Below, one piece after another: positions 1 through 6,255 of a DNA stretch of 10,119 nucleotides. A model generated the notes under the pieces. That model saw nothing but the letters and a program-made list of their open reading frames with translations. It did not search any database and had not been told where the DNA came from. The stretch is taken from contig CALGPA010000033.1 in assembly GCA_937960795.1 (NCBI GenBank), forward strand, positions 1 through 10,119. The letters are read 5' to 3'. Position 1 is the first letter of the stretch. The number at the start of each line of letters is the position of its first letter. The position numbers were made by a program, and so were the translations under genes. This DNA comes from an uncultured bacterium (lineage in GTDB: Bacteria > Cloacimonadota > Cloacimonadia > Cloacimonadales > Cloacimonadaceae).

Positions 1-210
1 ATCCATCGCACTTCCGCCTCCGCCATCCAAAAAGTGAAAATCTACAAAGGCGAAGAACGCCCCATCCGCATCGATGTCGAAATGAACGCCTCAGTTGGCT
101 TTTTTCAGATCGAAGAAGTCTTTTTCCCAAAGATCAATATCAGCCCCGTTAAGCCCTTTATCGAGCTTTATGCCGGAGTGGTGGATCGGGAGATGCTCAG
201 ATATCTCTAA
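1..210 (+). CDS. C-terminal fragment of an unrecognised protein (5' end outside window)
   Basis: An open frame runs from the first base of the window to a TAA at 208-210, giving 69 residues that end in AGVVDREMLRYL. It has no start codon here because the gene begins upstream. The residues alternate hydrophobic and charged positions (for example KVKIYKGEERPIRIDVEM), which suggests beta strands in a soluble domain. There is no signal peptide, membrane segment or motif that I recognise, so I assign no function. The case that it is real rests on the uninterrupted frame up to the left edge, codon use like that of the neighbouring genes, and the stop falling about 50 bases before the RNase P RNA. 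An intrinsic terminator between the two is not obvious, so rnpB could be co-transcribed with this gene and processed. Confidence 0.6.
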   Translation: MHRTSASAIQKVKIYKGEERPIRIDVEMNASVGFFQIEEVFFPKINISPVKPFIELYAGVVDREMLRYL

Positions 211-261
211 AAATATATCTGGACAGCTATGGCTTTGTCCCCAAAGTGGGTCACAGAAGAT

Positions 262-657
262 GTTCCGCGGGAGCGAAAGATGTCTGCTGCGCTCATGCGC
301 AGAGGAAAGTCCGGACACCTTGGGCAGGATACTTCCTAACGGGAAGCTGCAGTGATGCAGAGCTAGCTCCACAGAAACAAACCGCGCAGCACCACATCCA
401 TGCTTTCTCGGATAGAAGACATGGCTATGGTGCTGCGTAAGGGTGAAATGGTGGTGTAAGAGACCACCGGTGCTGATGGTGACATCGGCAGCCAGGAATG
501 CCTTATCCGGTGCAATGCCAAATAGGGAAGCTTTGGTGAGCCCACACCGCTTCCGGGTAGGCAGCTTGAGCCAAAGCGTGAGTTTTGGCCCAGATGGATA
601 GACATCGGTCTCGGTTCGCCGAGACTACAGAATCCGGCTTAATGAACTCCCGCGGGT
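262..657 (+). ncRNA. rnpB: RNase P RNA, bacterial class A
   Basis: This is the catalytic RNA of RNase P, which removes 5' leaders from tRNA precursors. The universal core is plain: GAGGAAAGTCCGGAC at 302-316 (P4 5' strand and flank), ACAGAAACAAACCGC at 371-385, GGGTGAAATGGTGG around 441-454 leading into a GGTGGT/ACCACC helix (450-455 with 463-468), and ACAGAATCCGGCTTA at 627-641 (P4 3' strand). The terminal helix P1 is a perfect 9-bp pairing of 265-273 (CCGCGGGAG) with 647-655 (CTCCCGCGG), which sets the ends to within a few bases. A 7-bp hairpin with a UUCG loop (608-625) sits just before the P4 3' strand. The length of about 395 bases is normal for class A. No convincing promoter is visible. 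Downstream, the P1 helix is followed only by a weak T-rich stretch and then by the stop codon of the convergent ybjQ gene. Confidence 0.97.
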
Positions 658-664
658 TTATCTC

Positions 665-988
665 TTATGAAATGGGCTCCACACTCACAGCCGTGCCCGA
701 AGCCGCGACCATCAGCATGCTCTGCCCCACCACTTCATAATCAATATCCACTCCGACGACGGCATTGGCGCCGAGCCGCATGGCATGCATCTTCATCTCT
801 TGGATCGCATCCCGTCTGCCATCCTGCAGCTTGCTCTCATAGGCTTTGCTGCGTCCGCCGATCACGTCGGTGATGGACGCCATTAGGTCACGAACGATGT
901 TTGCGCCCATGATCGCCTCGCCTGTCACGATGTCATGGTATTTCACGATTCTAAAGCCTTCAAGGCCCGGGGTGGTGCTGGCTATCAT
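665..988 (-). CDS. ybjQ: YbjQ/UPF0145 family protein
   Basis: This 107-residue protein of the UPF0145 (YbjQ) family is a small cytoplasmic protein. Databases often describe the family as having a putative heavy-metal-binding fold, but its role is not established. The family signature is visible almost end to end: STTPGLEG near residues 4-11, VTGEAIMGANIVRDL at 21-35, DVIGGRSKAYE at 41-51, and LGANAVVGVDIDYEVVG at 72-88, finishing with SMLMVAASGTAV. The length matches the family. The ATG at 988 is chosen because AGGAG sits five bases upstream on the coding strand and because family members begin just before the STTP motif. The longer frame back to 1042 adds 18 residues that overlap rarA and have no family counterpart. 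It is the last gene of the lolC-ferritin-rarA-ybjQ operon, 20 bases after rarA. Its stop lies about 8 bases from the 3' end of the oppositely transcribed rnpB. Confidence 0.93.
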   Translation of the reverse strand: MIASTTPGLEGFRIVKYHDIVTGEAIMGANIVRDLMASITDVIGGRSKAYESKLQDGRRDAIQEMKMHAMRLGANAVVGVDIDYEVVGQSMLMVAASGTAVSVEPIS

Positions 989-1008
989 CTTGTCTCCTTT
1001 TATCTTTG

Positions 1009-2319
1009 CTACTTGTCTTGTTTGCGAAGCTTGATCCACCATGCAATGCGCTTGGCGATCTCTTTTTCAAATCCAAAATCCCCCGGTCTGTAGTAGTCTT
1101 TCTCGGGCAGCTGGTCGGGGAAGTACTTTTGGTAGCTATATTTGTTTGCAAAATCATGGTCATAGCGATATTCCTTGCCGTAGTCCAGATCCTTCATGAG
1201 CTTGGTGGGCGCATTACGGATATGCAGCGGCACACCGAAGTGGCTGGTCTTGCGAGCATCTTCAGCAGCAGAATGATATGCCGTGTCCAAGGCATTACTC
1301 TTGGGGGCCGTGGCAAGATATACCACTGCCTGCGAGAGAGATACGCTCGCCTCGGGCATGCCGATGAATAATAGAGCATCCTTGGCTGCAAGAGCCTGGA
1401 CCAAAGCCTGAGGATCCGCCAAACCGATGTCCTCCGAAGCAAAACGGATCATGCGCCGCACCACATATCGGGGATCTTCCCCCGCTTCCAGCATGCGCGC
1501 CAGCCAATAAAGAGCCGCCTGGGGATCACTACCTCGCATGGATTTGTGTAGCGCTGAGATCAAGTTGTAATGCTCTTCACGGTTTTTGTCATAGAACATG
1601 GTCTTCTTTGCCAAGGTCTGAGCCAAGCTCTGGATCGGAGGATGAGGATTCTCCTTAATATACGCCTGAATCAGCTCCAACTCATTGAGCACTCGTCGCG
1701 CGTCTCCGCCGCTGTTGGCAGCCATCCAAGCGATGATATCCTCATCTTCTTCCAGCCCCAATTCTGCAAATCCACGCCGCAGGATCGCCTGCAAATCCTC
1801 CTCCGCAAGAGCCTCCAAGACAAAGACATGGCATCTGGAAAGCAGCGCTGGGATCACTTCAAAAGAGGGATTCTCCGTCGTAGCGCCGATGAGAATGATG
1901 GCTCCGCTCTCCACAAAAGGCAAAAAGGCGTCCTGCTGGGACTTGTTGAACCTGTGGATCTCGTCGATGAAGAGGATGGAGCGCTCGCCGTGGCTACGAT
2001 GTTGGTAAGCAGCTTCTTGCATCACGGCTTTGACATCCTTGATCCCGGCAAGCACGGCGCTGAAATGGATGAAGCGGTGTTTGGATTCCCGCTCGATGAT
2101 GCGGGCGATGGTGGTCTTGCCGCTGCCCGGCGGACCCCAAAGGATGAAGCTGTGGTAGCGACCGGTATTGATCATCTCTGAGAGCAAAGAATCCGGCGAA
2201 ATCAGCTTCTCTTGACCGCGCAGATCTTCCAAGCTGCTCGGGCGCAGCTTTTCTGCCAGAGGTACTTCGCGCCCCTGAAGCTCTTCTGTCTCAAACAGAT
2301 CGGACTGATGGGAAAGCAA
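1009..2319 (-). CDS. rarA: Replication-associated recombination protein A (RarA/MgsA), AAA+ ATPase
   Basis: This 436-residue protein has the length expected for RarA/MgsA/WHIP-family clamp-loader-like ATPases, which act at stalled replication forks and single-stranded gaps. The N-terminus carries the family's PLAEKLRPSSLEDLRGQEKL element (residues 20-39). Walker A is GPPGSGKT at 62-69, Walker B is ILFIDEIHRFNKSQQD at 115-130, sensor 1 is GATTENPSFE at 145-154, and an arginine-finger-type LLSRC follows at 159-163. The C-terminal half contains the conserved tetramerisation-domain features (DPQAALYWLARMLEAGEDPRYV, then RRMIRFASEDIGLADPQA). The start is a TTG at 2317-2319. No earlier start is possible, because the same frame reads TAA of the upstream gene two codons before. 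A GGAG lies nine bases upstream inside the preceding gene's last codons, so initiation is probably by translational coupling. Stop is TAG. It is the third gene of a four-gene operon. Confidence 0.96.
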   Translation of the reverse strand: MLSHQSDLFETEELQGREVPLAEKLRPSSLEDLRGQEKLISPDSLLSEMINTGRYHSFILWGPPGSGKTTIARIIERESKHRFIHFSAVLAGIKDVKAVMQEAAYQHRSHGERSILFIDEIHRFNKSQQDAFLPFVESGAIILIGATTENPSFEVIPALLSRCHVFVLEALAEEDLQAILRRGFAELGLEEDEDIIAWMAANSGGDARRVLNELELIQAYIKENPHPPIQSLAQTLAKKTMFYDKNREEHYNLISALHKSMRGSDPQAALYWLARMLEAGEDPRYVVRRMIRFASEDIGLADPQALVQALAAKDALLFIGMPEASVSLSQAVVYLATAPKSNALDTAYHSAAEDARKTSHFGVPLHIRNAPTKLMKDLDYGKEYRYDHDFANKYSYQKYFPDQLPEKDYYRPGDFGFEKEIAKRIAWWIKLRKQDK

Positions 2320-2322
2320 GGC

Positions 2323-2790
2323 TTAGTGCTCCATGAAGCCGTCTAGCTCGGAAGGATCAAACCACTGCAATGTGCCATGCAGCTTCTCGATCTCGGCAAA
2401 GAGCAATTCCTTGTGATGCTGCTCTTCATTCGCAAAGCGGAGCAGCAAGTCCCGGATGGAAGAGTCTTCGGATTGCTCTGCCATCGTCTGATAGATGTTC
2501 TGAGCCAGTTCTTCACGGGAAATGGCAAATTCCAGAAGCGCTTTGGGATCATCCAATTTCACTCCCCGCAGCTCGATATCCGGCTCCTGAGTAAGCTCCA
2601 GCTTCATCTGAGGAAATTCTTTTGCAAAAAGCTCCCGCATCTTTTCTTCATGATACTCTTCATACTTTACCAATTGATCAAAAAACTGCTCTGTCTCTTC
2701 ATTTTTGAAGCTCTTACCGAGGGCTCGATATAGATTCTGCGCGCGAATCTCTGCTTCGATGGCGATGCGAAATGCGTCCTGACGTGTCAT
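2323..2790 (-). CDS. Ferritin-like/rubrerythrin-type di-iron protein
   Basis: This predicted four-helix-bundle protein of 155 residues has the ligand pattern of the ferritin-like superfamily. The first half has a Glu in EAEIRAQNLY (E14) and an E44-x2-H47 set in YEEYHEEK. The second half repeats this with E94 in SREELAQNIY and E123-x2-H126 in NEEQHHKE. Two such halves are the classic di-iron arrangement of rubrerythrin-like domains. There is no rubredoxin Cys4 domain and no signal peptide, so it is a cytoplasmic single-domain member. It could store iron, reduce peroxide or do something else, and the sequence does not decide this. Start ATG at 2790 has an AGAGGT ribosome site about seven bases upstream, within the 12-base gap after the lolC-like gene. 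Its TAA stop is three bases before the rarA start and in the same frame. Confidence 0.9.
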   Translation of the reverse strand: MTRQDAFRIAIEAEIRAQNLYRALGKSFKNEETEQFFDQLVKYEEYHEEKMRELFAKEFPQMKLELTQEPDIELRGVKLDDPKALLEFAISREELAQNIYQTMAEQSEDSSIRDLLLRFANEEQHHKELLFAEIEKLHGTLQWFDPSELDGFMEH

Positions 2791-2802
2791 AATGTTTACC
2801 TC

Positions 2803-4050
2803 TTATACGTTGCGGCGAATCAGCTCCACCGCATTTATTTTCTTTAGATAATGTAAGGGGACAAGCACGCTCAGCCAAGTGAGTAAATAGGAAACTCCCG
2901 CCACCAGAAGATAATCTCCAAGCTGCATCCGCACGGGAAGGATGATCGCTTGATCCAGCTTGACGATGCCAAAACGGTGCTGCAGAACCAATAGCAGCGT
3001 GCTCAACAATACTCCCAAGATGATACCCAAAGTGCAGAGCATCATCGCTTGGATCAAAAACAACCTGCGCAGCTCATGCTCTTCATAGCCCAAAGCCTTC
3101 AGAAGACCAAGTTCCTGCTTCTTCTGAGAGATCAGCTTGAGCAGCGAACCGGTGAGATTGAAACTGGCTATAATAAACATGAAAAGCAAGATCACAAACA
3201 TCAGAAACTTCTCGAAGCGAATTGCTCCATATAGTGAAGCGTCAAAGCTGCTCCAATCATCTATCCGGAAGCTCGGAAACTGCCTTTTTAGCTCTCGACT
3301 GTGCCGCAGACTATGCTGCGGATTGTCGCTTCTGATCTCAATATAATCGACTTGATCTTGATATGCGCTAAAGCCTTGCGCGACAGCCAGCGGCATGTAG
3401 GCAAAGCTCTGATCATACTCCGGCATTCCGGCAGCAAAGATCGCCTTCACCTGCAAGACCCGAACTCGTGGAAAAAGCCCAAAAGGACCGGGATCTGTGA
3501 AAAGCGGAGAGATCACTTGGATCTCATCGCCCACATAGACTCCCAACTCGGATGCAAGCCCGCTGCCCAAGGCGATGCTGTGCCGGTCGAAGCTATCCGG
3601 ATTAAATGCCCCAGCCACTATCCCTTGCAGGGATCCATGCTGCCCTTGAGCTCTGAGGATCGGGTTGAGCTCTTTGTGCAGGGCAGGGTCGACTCCAAAG
3701 ACCACAGCCGGAGCGGTCGTCGCTTGATGCCGCAAGAGAAGCTCCGTTCTCACGACGGGAGCGGCCTTGTAGCCTCTTTCCTGCAAGGCACCAACAATTG
3801 CCCGATAGTCAGCAAAAGGCTCATTCTCGGGCGATGAAAGGCGCATCTCGGACAGAGTGCCGATGATCCTTTGGCGGATGTCTTCGCGAAATCCATTCAT
3901 CACGGAGCTGACCGTGATCAGCGCCATGACCCCTAAGGCTATCCCGAAAAGAGTGAGCATGTGGGACTTCTTGATGCCCATCCTGCTGTTGCCACCCAGG
4001 TATTTCCGCGCAAGGAAGTATATGCTGCCATTTCGTTTCGATCTCTTCAT
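2803..4050 (-). CDS. lolC: LolC/LolE-family lipoprotein-releasing ABC transporter permease
   Basis: This inner-membrane permease of the FtsX/MacB superfamily in the LolC/LolE branch extracts outer-membrane lipoproteins when paired with the ATPase LolD. The 415 residues match the family's length. The hallmark GIALGVMALITVSSVMNGF (36-54) covers the first membrane helix. A large periplasmic domain follows (about 55-278), then three helices near 281-305, 332-355 and 379-400. The coupling segment KKQELGLLKALGY (310-322) and the terminal AVELIRRNV are also typical. The frame could be extended by 8 codons to a TTG at 4074, but ATG 4050 is preferred: nothing upstream of the TTG looks like a ribosome site and the extension adds nothing family-like. 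The ribosome site for 4050 is itself weak. No lolD or second permease gene is in the window, so LolD must be encoded elsewhere and this may be a homodimeric (LolF-like) permease. First gene of its operon, divergent from the sigma-factor gene. Confidence 0.9.
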   Translation of the reverse strand: MKRSKRNGSIYFLARKYLGGNSRMGIKKSHMLTLFGIALGVMALITVSSVMNGFREDIRQRIIGTLSEMRLSSPENEPFADYRAIVGALQERGYKAAPVVRTELLLRHQATTAPAVVFGVDPALHKELNPILRAQGQHGSLQGIVAGAFNPDSFDRHSIALGSGLASELGVYVGDEIQVISPLFTDPGPFGLFPRVRVLQVKAIFAAGMPEYDQSFAYMPLAVAQGFSAYQDQVDYIEIRSDNPQHSLRHSRELKRQFPSFRIDDWSSFDASLYGAIRFEKFLMFVILLFMFIIASFNLTGSLLKLISQKKQELGLLKALGYEEHELRRLFLIQAMMLCTLGIILGVLLSTLLLVLQHRFGIVKLDQAIILPVRMQLGDYLLVAGVSYLLTWLSVLVPLHYLKKINAVELIRRNV

Positions 4051-4130
4051 TCTCGCATTTTTCCATCCACCCAAAAACCGTCAAGACTTTTTGCGCTACC
4101 CGCAGATAATGCCGTTCTTCCGGATATTTC

Positions 4131-4159
4131 TTGCAGGTATCCCAAGCGTCAGTTAGTAT
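4131..4159 (+). promoter_or_regulatory. Candidate promoter for the sigma-factor operon
   Basis: TTGCAG at 4131-4136 and TAGTAT at 4154-4159 are separated by 17 bases, each matching four of six positions of the sigma-70 consensus. A transcript would start about 10 bases before the ATG at 4178, leaving a very short leader with only a weak GGTG ribosome site (4167-4170). The 127-base divergent region (4051-4177) must also hold the promoter of the lolC operon. I found no good candidate for that, and no clear ECF-type autoregulatory motif. Confidence 0.3.
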
Positions 4160-4177
4160 ATAAACTGGTGTCTATAG

Positions 4178-4675
4178 ATGAAAAAAGAATGCTTTGAGGA
4201 TTTCCTTAGCTCCCATGAAAAGCGGATCTACCGCTATCTGATGGGACTAACTGCCAACGAACAAGACGCAATGGATCTTGTGCAGGCAGTGTTCATCGCT
4301 ATATATGAGAAGTTTGAGCAGATTGAAGAAAAGACCGCCCTAGCATATACATATCGGGTAGCGCACAACAAAGCAATGACTTTCCTCAAACAAAAATCCC
4401 GCTATGTGAGCATTGATCCGGTGAAGTTTAGTCATGTCCCCGAGCCTGATCCTCCCGAAGAAGCAGACTATTCGGATCTTCATAAGGCGATCGCCGAATT
4501 GCCCCCTCGTTTAGCCGCAGTGATCCAGCTTCAATACTACGAAATGATGTCCTACAAAGAGATCTCAGATCACCTGGGGATCAGCCTCAAAGCGGTGGAA
4601 TCACTTTTGGTGAGAGCCAAACGCATCTTGCGCAAAAAAATAGTGCAGGGAAGCACAGACAGGAGCGTATTATGA
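4178..4675 (+). CDS. RNA polymerase ECF-family sigma factor
   Basis: This 165-residue extracytoplasmic-function sigma factor has the usual two-domain plan. Region 2 covers about residues 8-72 (EKRIYRYLMGLTANEQDAMD at 14-33, then LVQAVFIAIY and YRVAHNKAMTFLKQ), which binds the -10 element and core polymerase. Region 4 covers about 103-155 and contains the helix-turn-helix SYKEISDHLGISLKAVESLL (124-143). The D-A-x-D-L-V-Q-x-V-F motif and the AVESLLVRAKRILRK ending are standard for the family. There is no extra C-terminal domain. Start ATG 4178 is the only sensible one, although its ribosome site is weak. The stop TGA (4673-4675) overlaps the ATG of a mini-ORF, and 40 bases later begins a membrane-anchored anti-sigma factor, the classical partner arrangement. 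The downstream CpxP-like genes suggest control by envelope or metal stress. The target regulon cannot be read from this window. Confidence 0.95.
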   Translation: MKKECFEDFLSSHEKRIYRYLMGLTANEQDAMDLVQAVFIAIYEKFEQIEEKTALAYTYRVAHNKAMTFLKQKSRYVSIDPVKFSHVPEPDPPEEADYSDLHKAIAELPPRLAAVIQLQYYEMMSYKEISDHLGISLKAVESLLVRAKRILRKKIVQGSTDRSVL

Positions 4676-4719
4676 GCGAAAGCAGATTATGCTTATCAGA
4701 TTTAAGGAGAGAACCATGA
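4672..4719 (+). CDS. Possible 15-codon bridging mini-ORF between sigma and anti-sigma genes
   Basis: The frame MSESRLCLSDLRREP starts with an ATG that overlaps the sigma-factor stop (ATGA, 4672-4675). It ends with a TGA that overlaps the anti-sigma ATG (ATGA, 4716-4719). A strong AGGAG at 4661-4665 lies six bases before its ATG and otherwise serves no recognised gene. It spans exactly the 40-base gap, so ribosomes finishing the sigma gene could pass through it and reinitiate at the anti-sigma start. It may therefore be a translational-coupling device rather than a functional peptide. It could also be chance: 15 codons is short and the peptide resembles nothing I know. Confidence 0.4.
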   Translation: MSESRLCLSDLRREP

Positions 4720-5132
4720 GATGCCGCAAAGCAGAACGCTATATCAGTCTCAAGCTGGACAATCAGCTTAGCGCCCGAGCCGCCCGCGCGCTCAAAGAGC
4801 ATCTTGCCAAGTGTTCCTCCTGCACCGAGATTCTCAGAGAATACTCAGAGCTGAGTGCTCGATTGAGCCGGATCCCATCCCCGGACTACCCTCAGTACCT
4901 GCATCACCGAATCATGAGCAATCTTCCTCAGAAGAAACGCCGCATCGCTCTGCAAAGGCACGGCCTTGGATACGCCATGGCCTCTCTTGCCATAGTGCTG
5001 AGTCTCTGGGCGGGGACGGTCGTCGGAAACATGGGCATAGAGCCTATGGACAGCCAACTCAGTCAAGCTCAGAGCGAATATGAGACTATCAGCTTTGGAG
5101 AGCACACTCTCTTGGAGTATTACGATGACTAA
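4716..5132 (+). CDS. Membrane-anchored ZAS-type anti-sigma factor
   Basis: This 138-residue predicted partner of the preceding sigma factor has an N-terminal zinc-binding anti-sigma (ZAS) domain with H29-x3-C33-x2-C36 (HLAKCSSC). The Cys at position 3 is a plausible further ligand, as in other ZAS proteins. A linker of about 40 residues leads to a basic stretch (KKRR, 73-76) and one hydrophobic helix at about 86-104, leaving a short periplasmic tail of about 34 residues. The expected topology is cytoplasmic ZAS domain, single pass, periplasmic tail. ATG 4716 is chosen because AAGGAG lies at 4704-4709, at the right distance. An ATG at 4689 would add nine residues and has no ribosome site. The gene overlaps the next one by 8 bases, which supports co-translation. 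Such factors hold the sigma at the membrane until a signal or protease frees it; whether zinc redox or proteolysis is the trigger here is unknown. Confidence 0.9.
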   Translation: MRCRKAERYISLKLDNQLSARAARALKEHLAKCSSCTEILREYSELSARLSRIPSPDYPQYLHHRIMSNLPQKKRRIALQRHGLGYAMASLAIVLSLWAGTVVGNMGIEPMDSQLSQAQSEYETISFGEHTLLEYYDD

Positions 5133-5595
5133 GCGATTACTTTGGATTCTTTTGATCGTGTCACTGAGTTTCAACCTTGCAGTGATCATCTCAATCTGTC
5201 ATCTAGGATACAGAGCATGCCCCCCTCCCAAGCCAGAAAGCCCGCGCCCTGAGCGCGTGATGCTGCCGTCCCATCTTAGGGAAGCTCCTTGGGATCCCCA
5301 GCTTCGCCACATGCGTAGCAGCTTTGACAGCACCAAGGTGGAGCTCATGCGTGAGCTTGCCAAGGATCCGATTGATGAAGAGACCGTAGATGGCATCCTC
5401 CAAAGATCCTTGGAACTGCAGGCTTCTTTGGAAAGCAGACTGGGTGATCGCCTGATAGATCTTCGCAGACAAATGACCGCTGAAGAAGCAGATAGATACT
5501 TCAGCGACAGCGCCGACAACATGCAAAGACGCATACAACGCTTTAAAGACATTCGAAACAGGAGAAAAAACCATGAAGAAAACAATCGTAATTAG
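5125..5595 (+). CDS. Membrane-anchored CpxP/Spy-like periplasmic protein (heavy-metal-sensor-like)
   Basis: This 156-residue protein has an N-terminal hydrophobic helix at about residues 5-25 followed by Cys25 and Cys32, a proline-rich linker (PPPKPESPRPER, 33-44), and then a long helical, charged domain to the end. The helical domain contains MTAEEADRYF (117-126), a plausible counterpart of the LTxxQ motif of CpxP/Spy proteins. This plan of membrane anchor, linker and helical domain is that of the 'periplasmic heavy-metal sensor' (Metal_resist) group often found beside ECF sigma/anti-sigma pairs. The helix is not followed by a convincing signal-peptidase site, so it probably stays anchored. 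ATG 5125 is chosen over an in-frame ATG at 5080: GGAG at 5114-5117 is well placed, and the membrane helix then begins at the N-terminus. It overlaps the anti-sigma gene by 8 bases and the next gene by 23. The ligand cannot be told from sequence. Confidence 0.8.
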   Translation: MTKRLLWILLIVSLSFNLAVIISICHLGYRACPPPKPESPRPERVMLPSHLREAPWDPQLRHMRSSFDSTKVELMRELAKDPIDEETVDGILQRSLELQASLESRLGDRLIDLRRQMTAEEADRYFSDSADNMQRRIQRFKDIRNRRKNHEENNRN

Positions 5596-6151
5596 CCTGA
5601 TCCTGATGCTCGCAGCAGGAGCCCTCTTGGCTCAAAGAGCGGATCGCAAACCCACCGACTCAGCCCCCGTGCGCGAAAGAATGGACCCCGCTCAAAGATA
5701 CATGCAGTCCCTGAACCTTAGCGACACGCAGATTCAGAAATTTGCCCAAGCCAGAACTGCCTATGAGCGTCAACGCAACACCATAGATGCAGATCTGAAA
5801 AACCTCAGACTCGATCTAGCAGAAGCCATTAAAAGCGAAAACATTCGCCTCGCCAAAGACATCAACCGCCAGATCAGCGCCAAAGAACTTGAACTCGCAG
5901 ATGCCAGAGTTGACCATATCGCAAACCAGCTTAAAGAGTTGAACGCCGAGCAAAAAACCACCATGCTAAGGCATCTTCCCATGATGATGGGACAGCGCAC
6001 AATGATGAACAAGATGAGCCACAGTCATCAGATGATGCAAAGACCCGGCTCAGGCCGCAGAACGCCGGGACACGGAGACAGGCAGAGACTCCAGGATTGT
6101 GACGACTGTGACGATTGTGACGGCGAACGCAAATATAAGAACAGAAAATAA
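5573..6151 (+). CDS. Secreted CpxP/Spy-like protein with Met/His-rich segment and Cys-Asp tail
   Basis: This 192-residue protein has a clear signal peptide (KK, hydrophobic core, cleavage likely after ALLA at residue 20). The mature part is a predicted helical hairpin: LNLSDTQIQKF (47-57) is an LTxxQ-type motif and a heptad-like stretch follows to about residue 125. It then leaves the family pattern. Residues 131-155 are rich in Met and His (MMMGQRTMMNKMSHSHQMM), and the C-terminus contains C176, C179 and C182 each followed by Asp residues (CDDCDDCD) before a basic end. Both segments look like metal-ligand sites; soft metals such as copper or silver would suit Met/Cys. That is inference, as no metal is demonstrated. 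AGGAG at 5560-5564 precedes the ATG. It is the last gene of the sigma operon and is followed by a terminator. Confidence 0.85.
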   Translation: MKKTIVISLILMLAAGALLAQRADRKPTDSAPVRERMDPAQRYMQSLNLSDTQIQKFAQARTAYERQRNTIDADLKNLRLDLAEAIKSENIRLAKDINRQISAKELELADARVDHIANQLKELNAEQKTTMLRHLPMMMGQRTMMNKMSHSHQMMQRPGSGRRTPGHGDRQRLQDCDDCDDCDGERKYKNRK

Positions 6152-6176
6152 TCCCTCCTCAGCAACACACAGACAC

Positions 6177-6204
6177 AAAGCCACGGTTCAGCCGTGGCTT
6201 TTTT
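6177..6204 (+). terminator. Intrinsic terminator of the sigma-factor operon
   Basis: A 10-bp perfect stem pairs AAAGCCACGG (6177-6186) with CCGTGGCTTT (6192-6201) around a five-base TTCAG loop, ending in six Ts (6199-6204). It lies 26 bases after the stop of the Cys-tailed gene. The stem also has a run of As opposite, so it may act on both strands, although nothing convergent needs it here. Confidence 0.93.
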
Positions 6205-6255
6205 GCATAAACATCTAAGAAATCCCCTTGCAAACACGGGTCACGGCGGTATTGC

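Noticed and set aside
220..247. TGGACA (220-225) with CAAAGT (242-247) as an rnpB promoter
   Set aside because: The -35 is good but the -10 matches only three of six positions, and the predicted start is about eight bases before P1. Too weak to list as a feature.
1570..2181. 203-codon open frame on the + strand
   Set aside because: It lies wholly antisense to rarA, whose motifs are unmistakable. It shows no domain, and its openness follows from the codon bias of the real gene.
3301..3837. 178-codon open frame on the + strand
   Set aside because: Antisense to the periplasmic domain of the lolC-like gene, with no recognisable motif or ribosome site.
4051..4074. TTG start extending the lolC-like protein by eight residues
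   Set aside because: No ribosome site precedes the TTG and family members begin close to the ATG at 4050.
4075..4084. TTGACGG on the - strand as -35 of the lolC operon
   Set aside because: No -10-like hexamer stands 16-18 bases downstream (AAAATG at 17), and the start would fall inside the gene.
5080..5124. Earlier ATG for the first CpxP-like gene
   Set aside because: It would bury the membrane anchor behind 15 polar residues. The ATG at 5125 has a well-placed GGAG.
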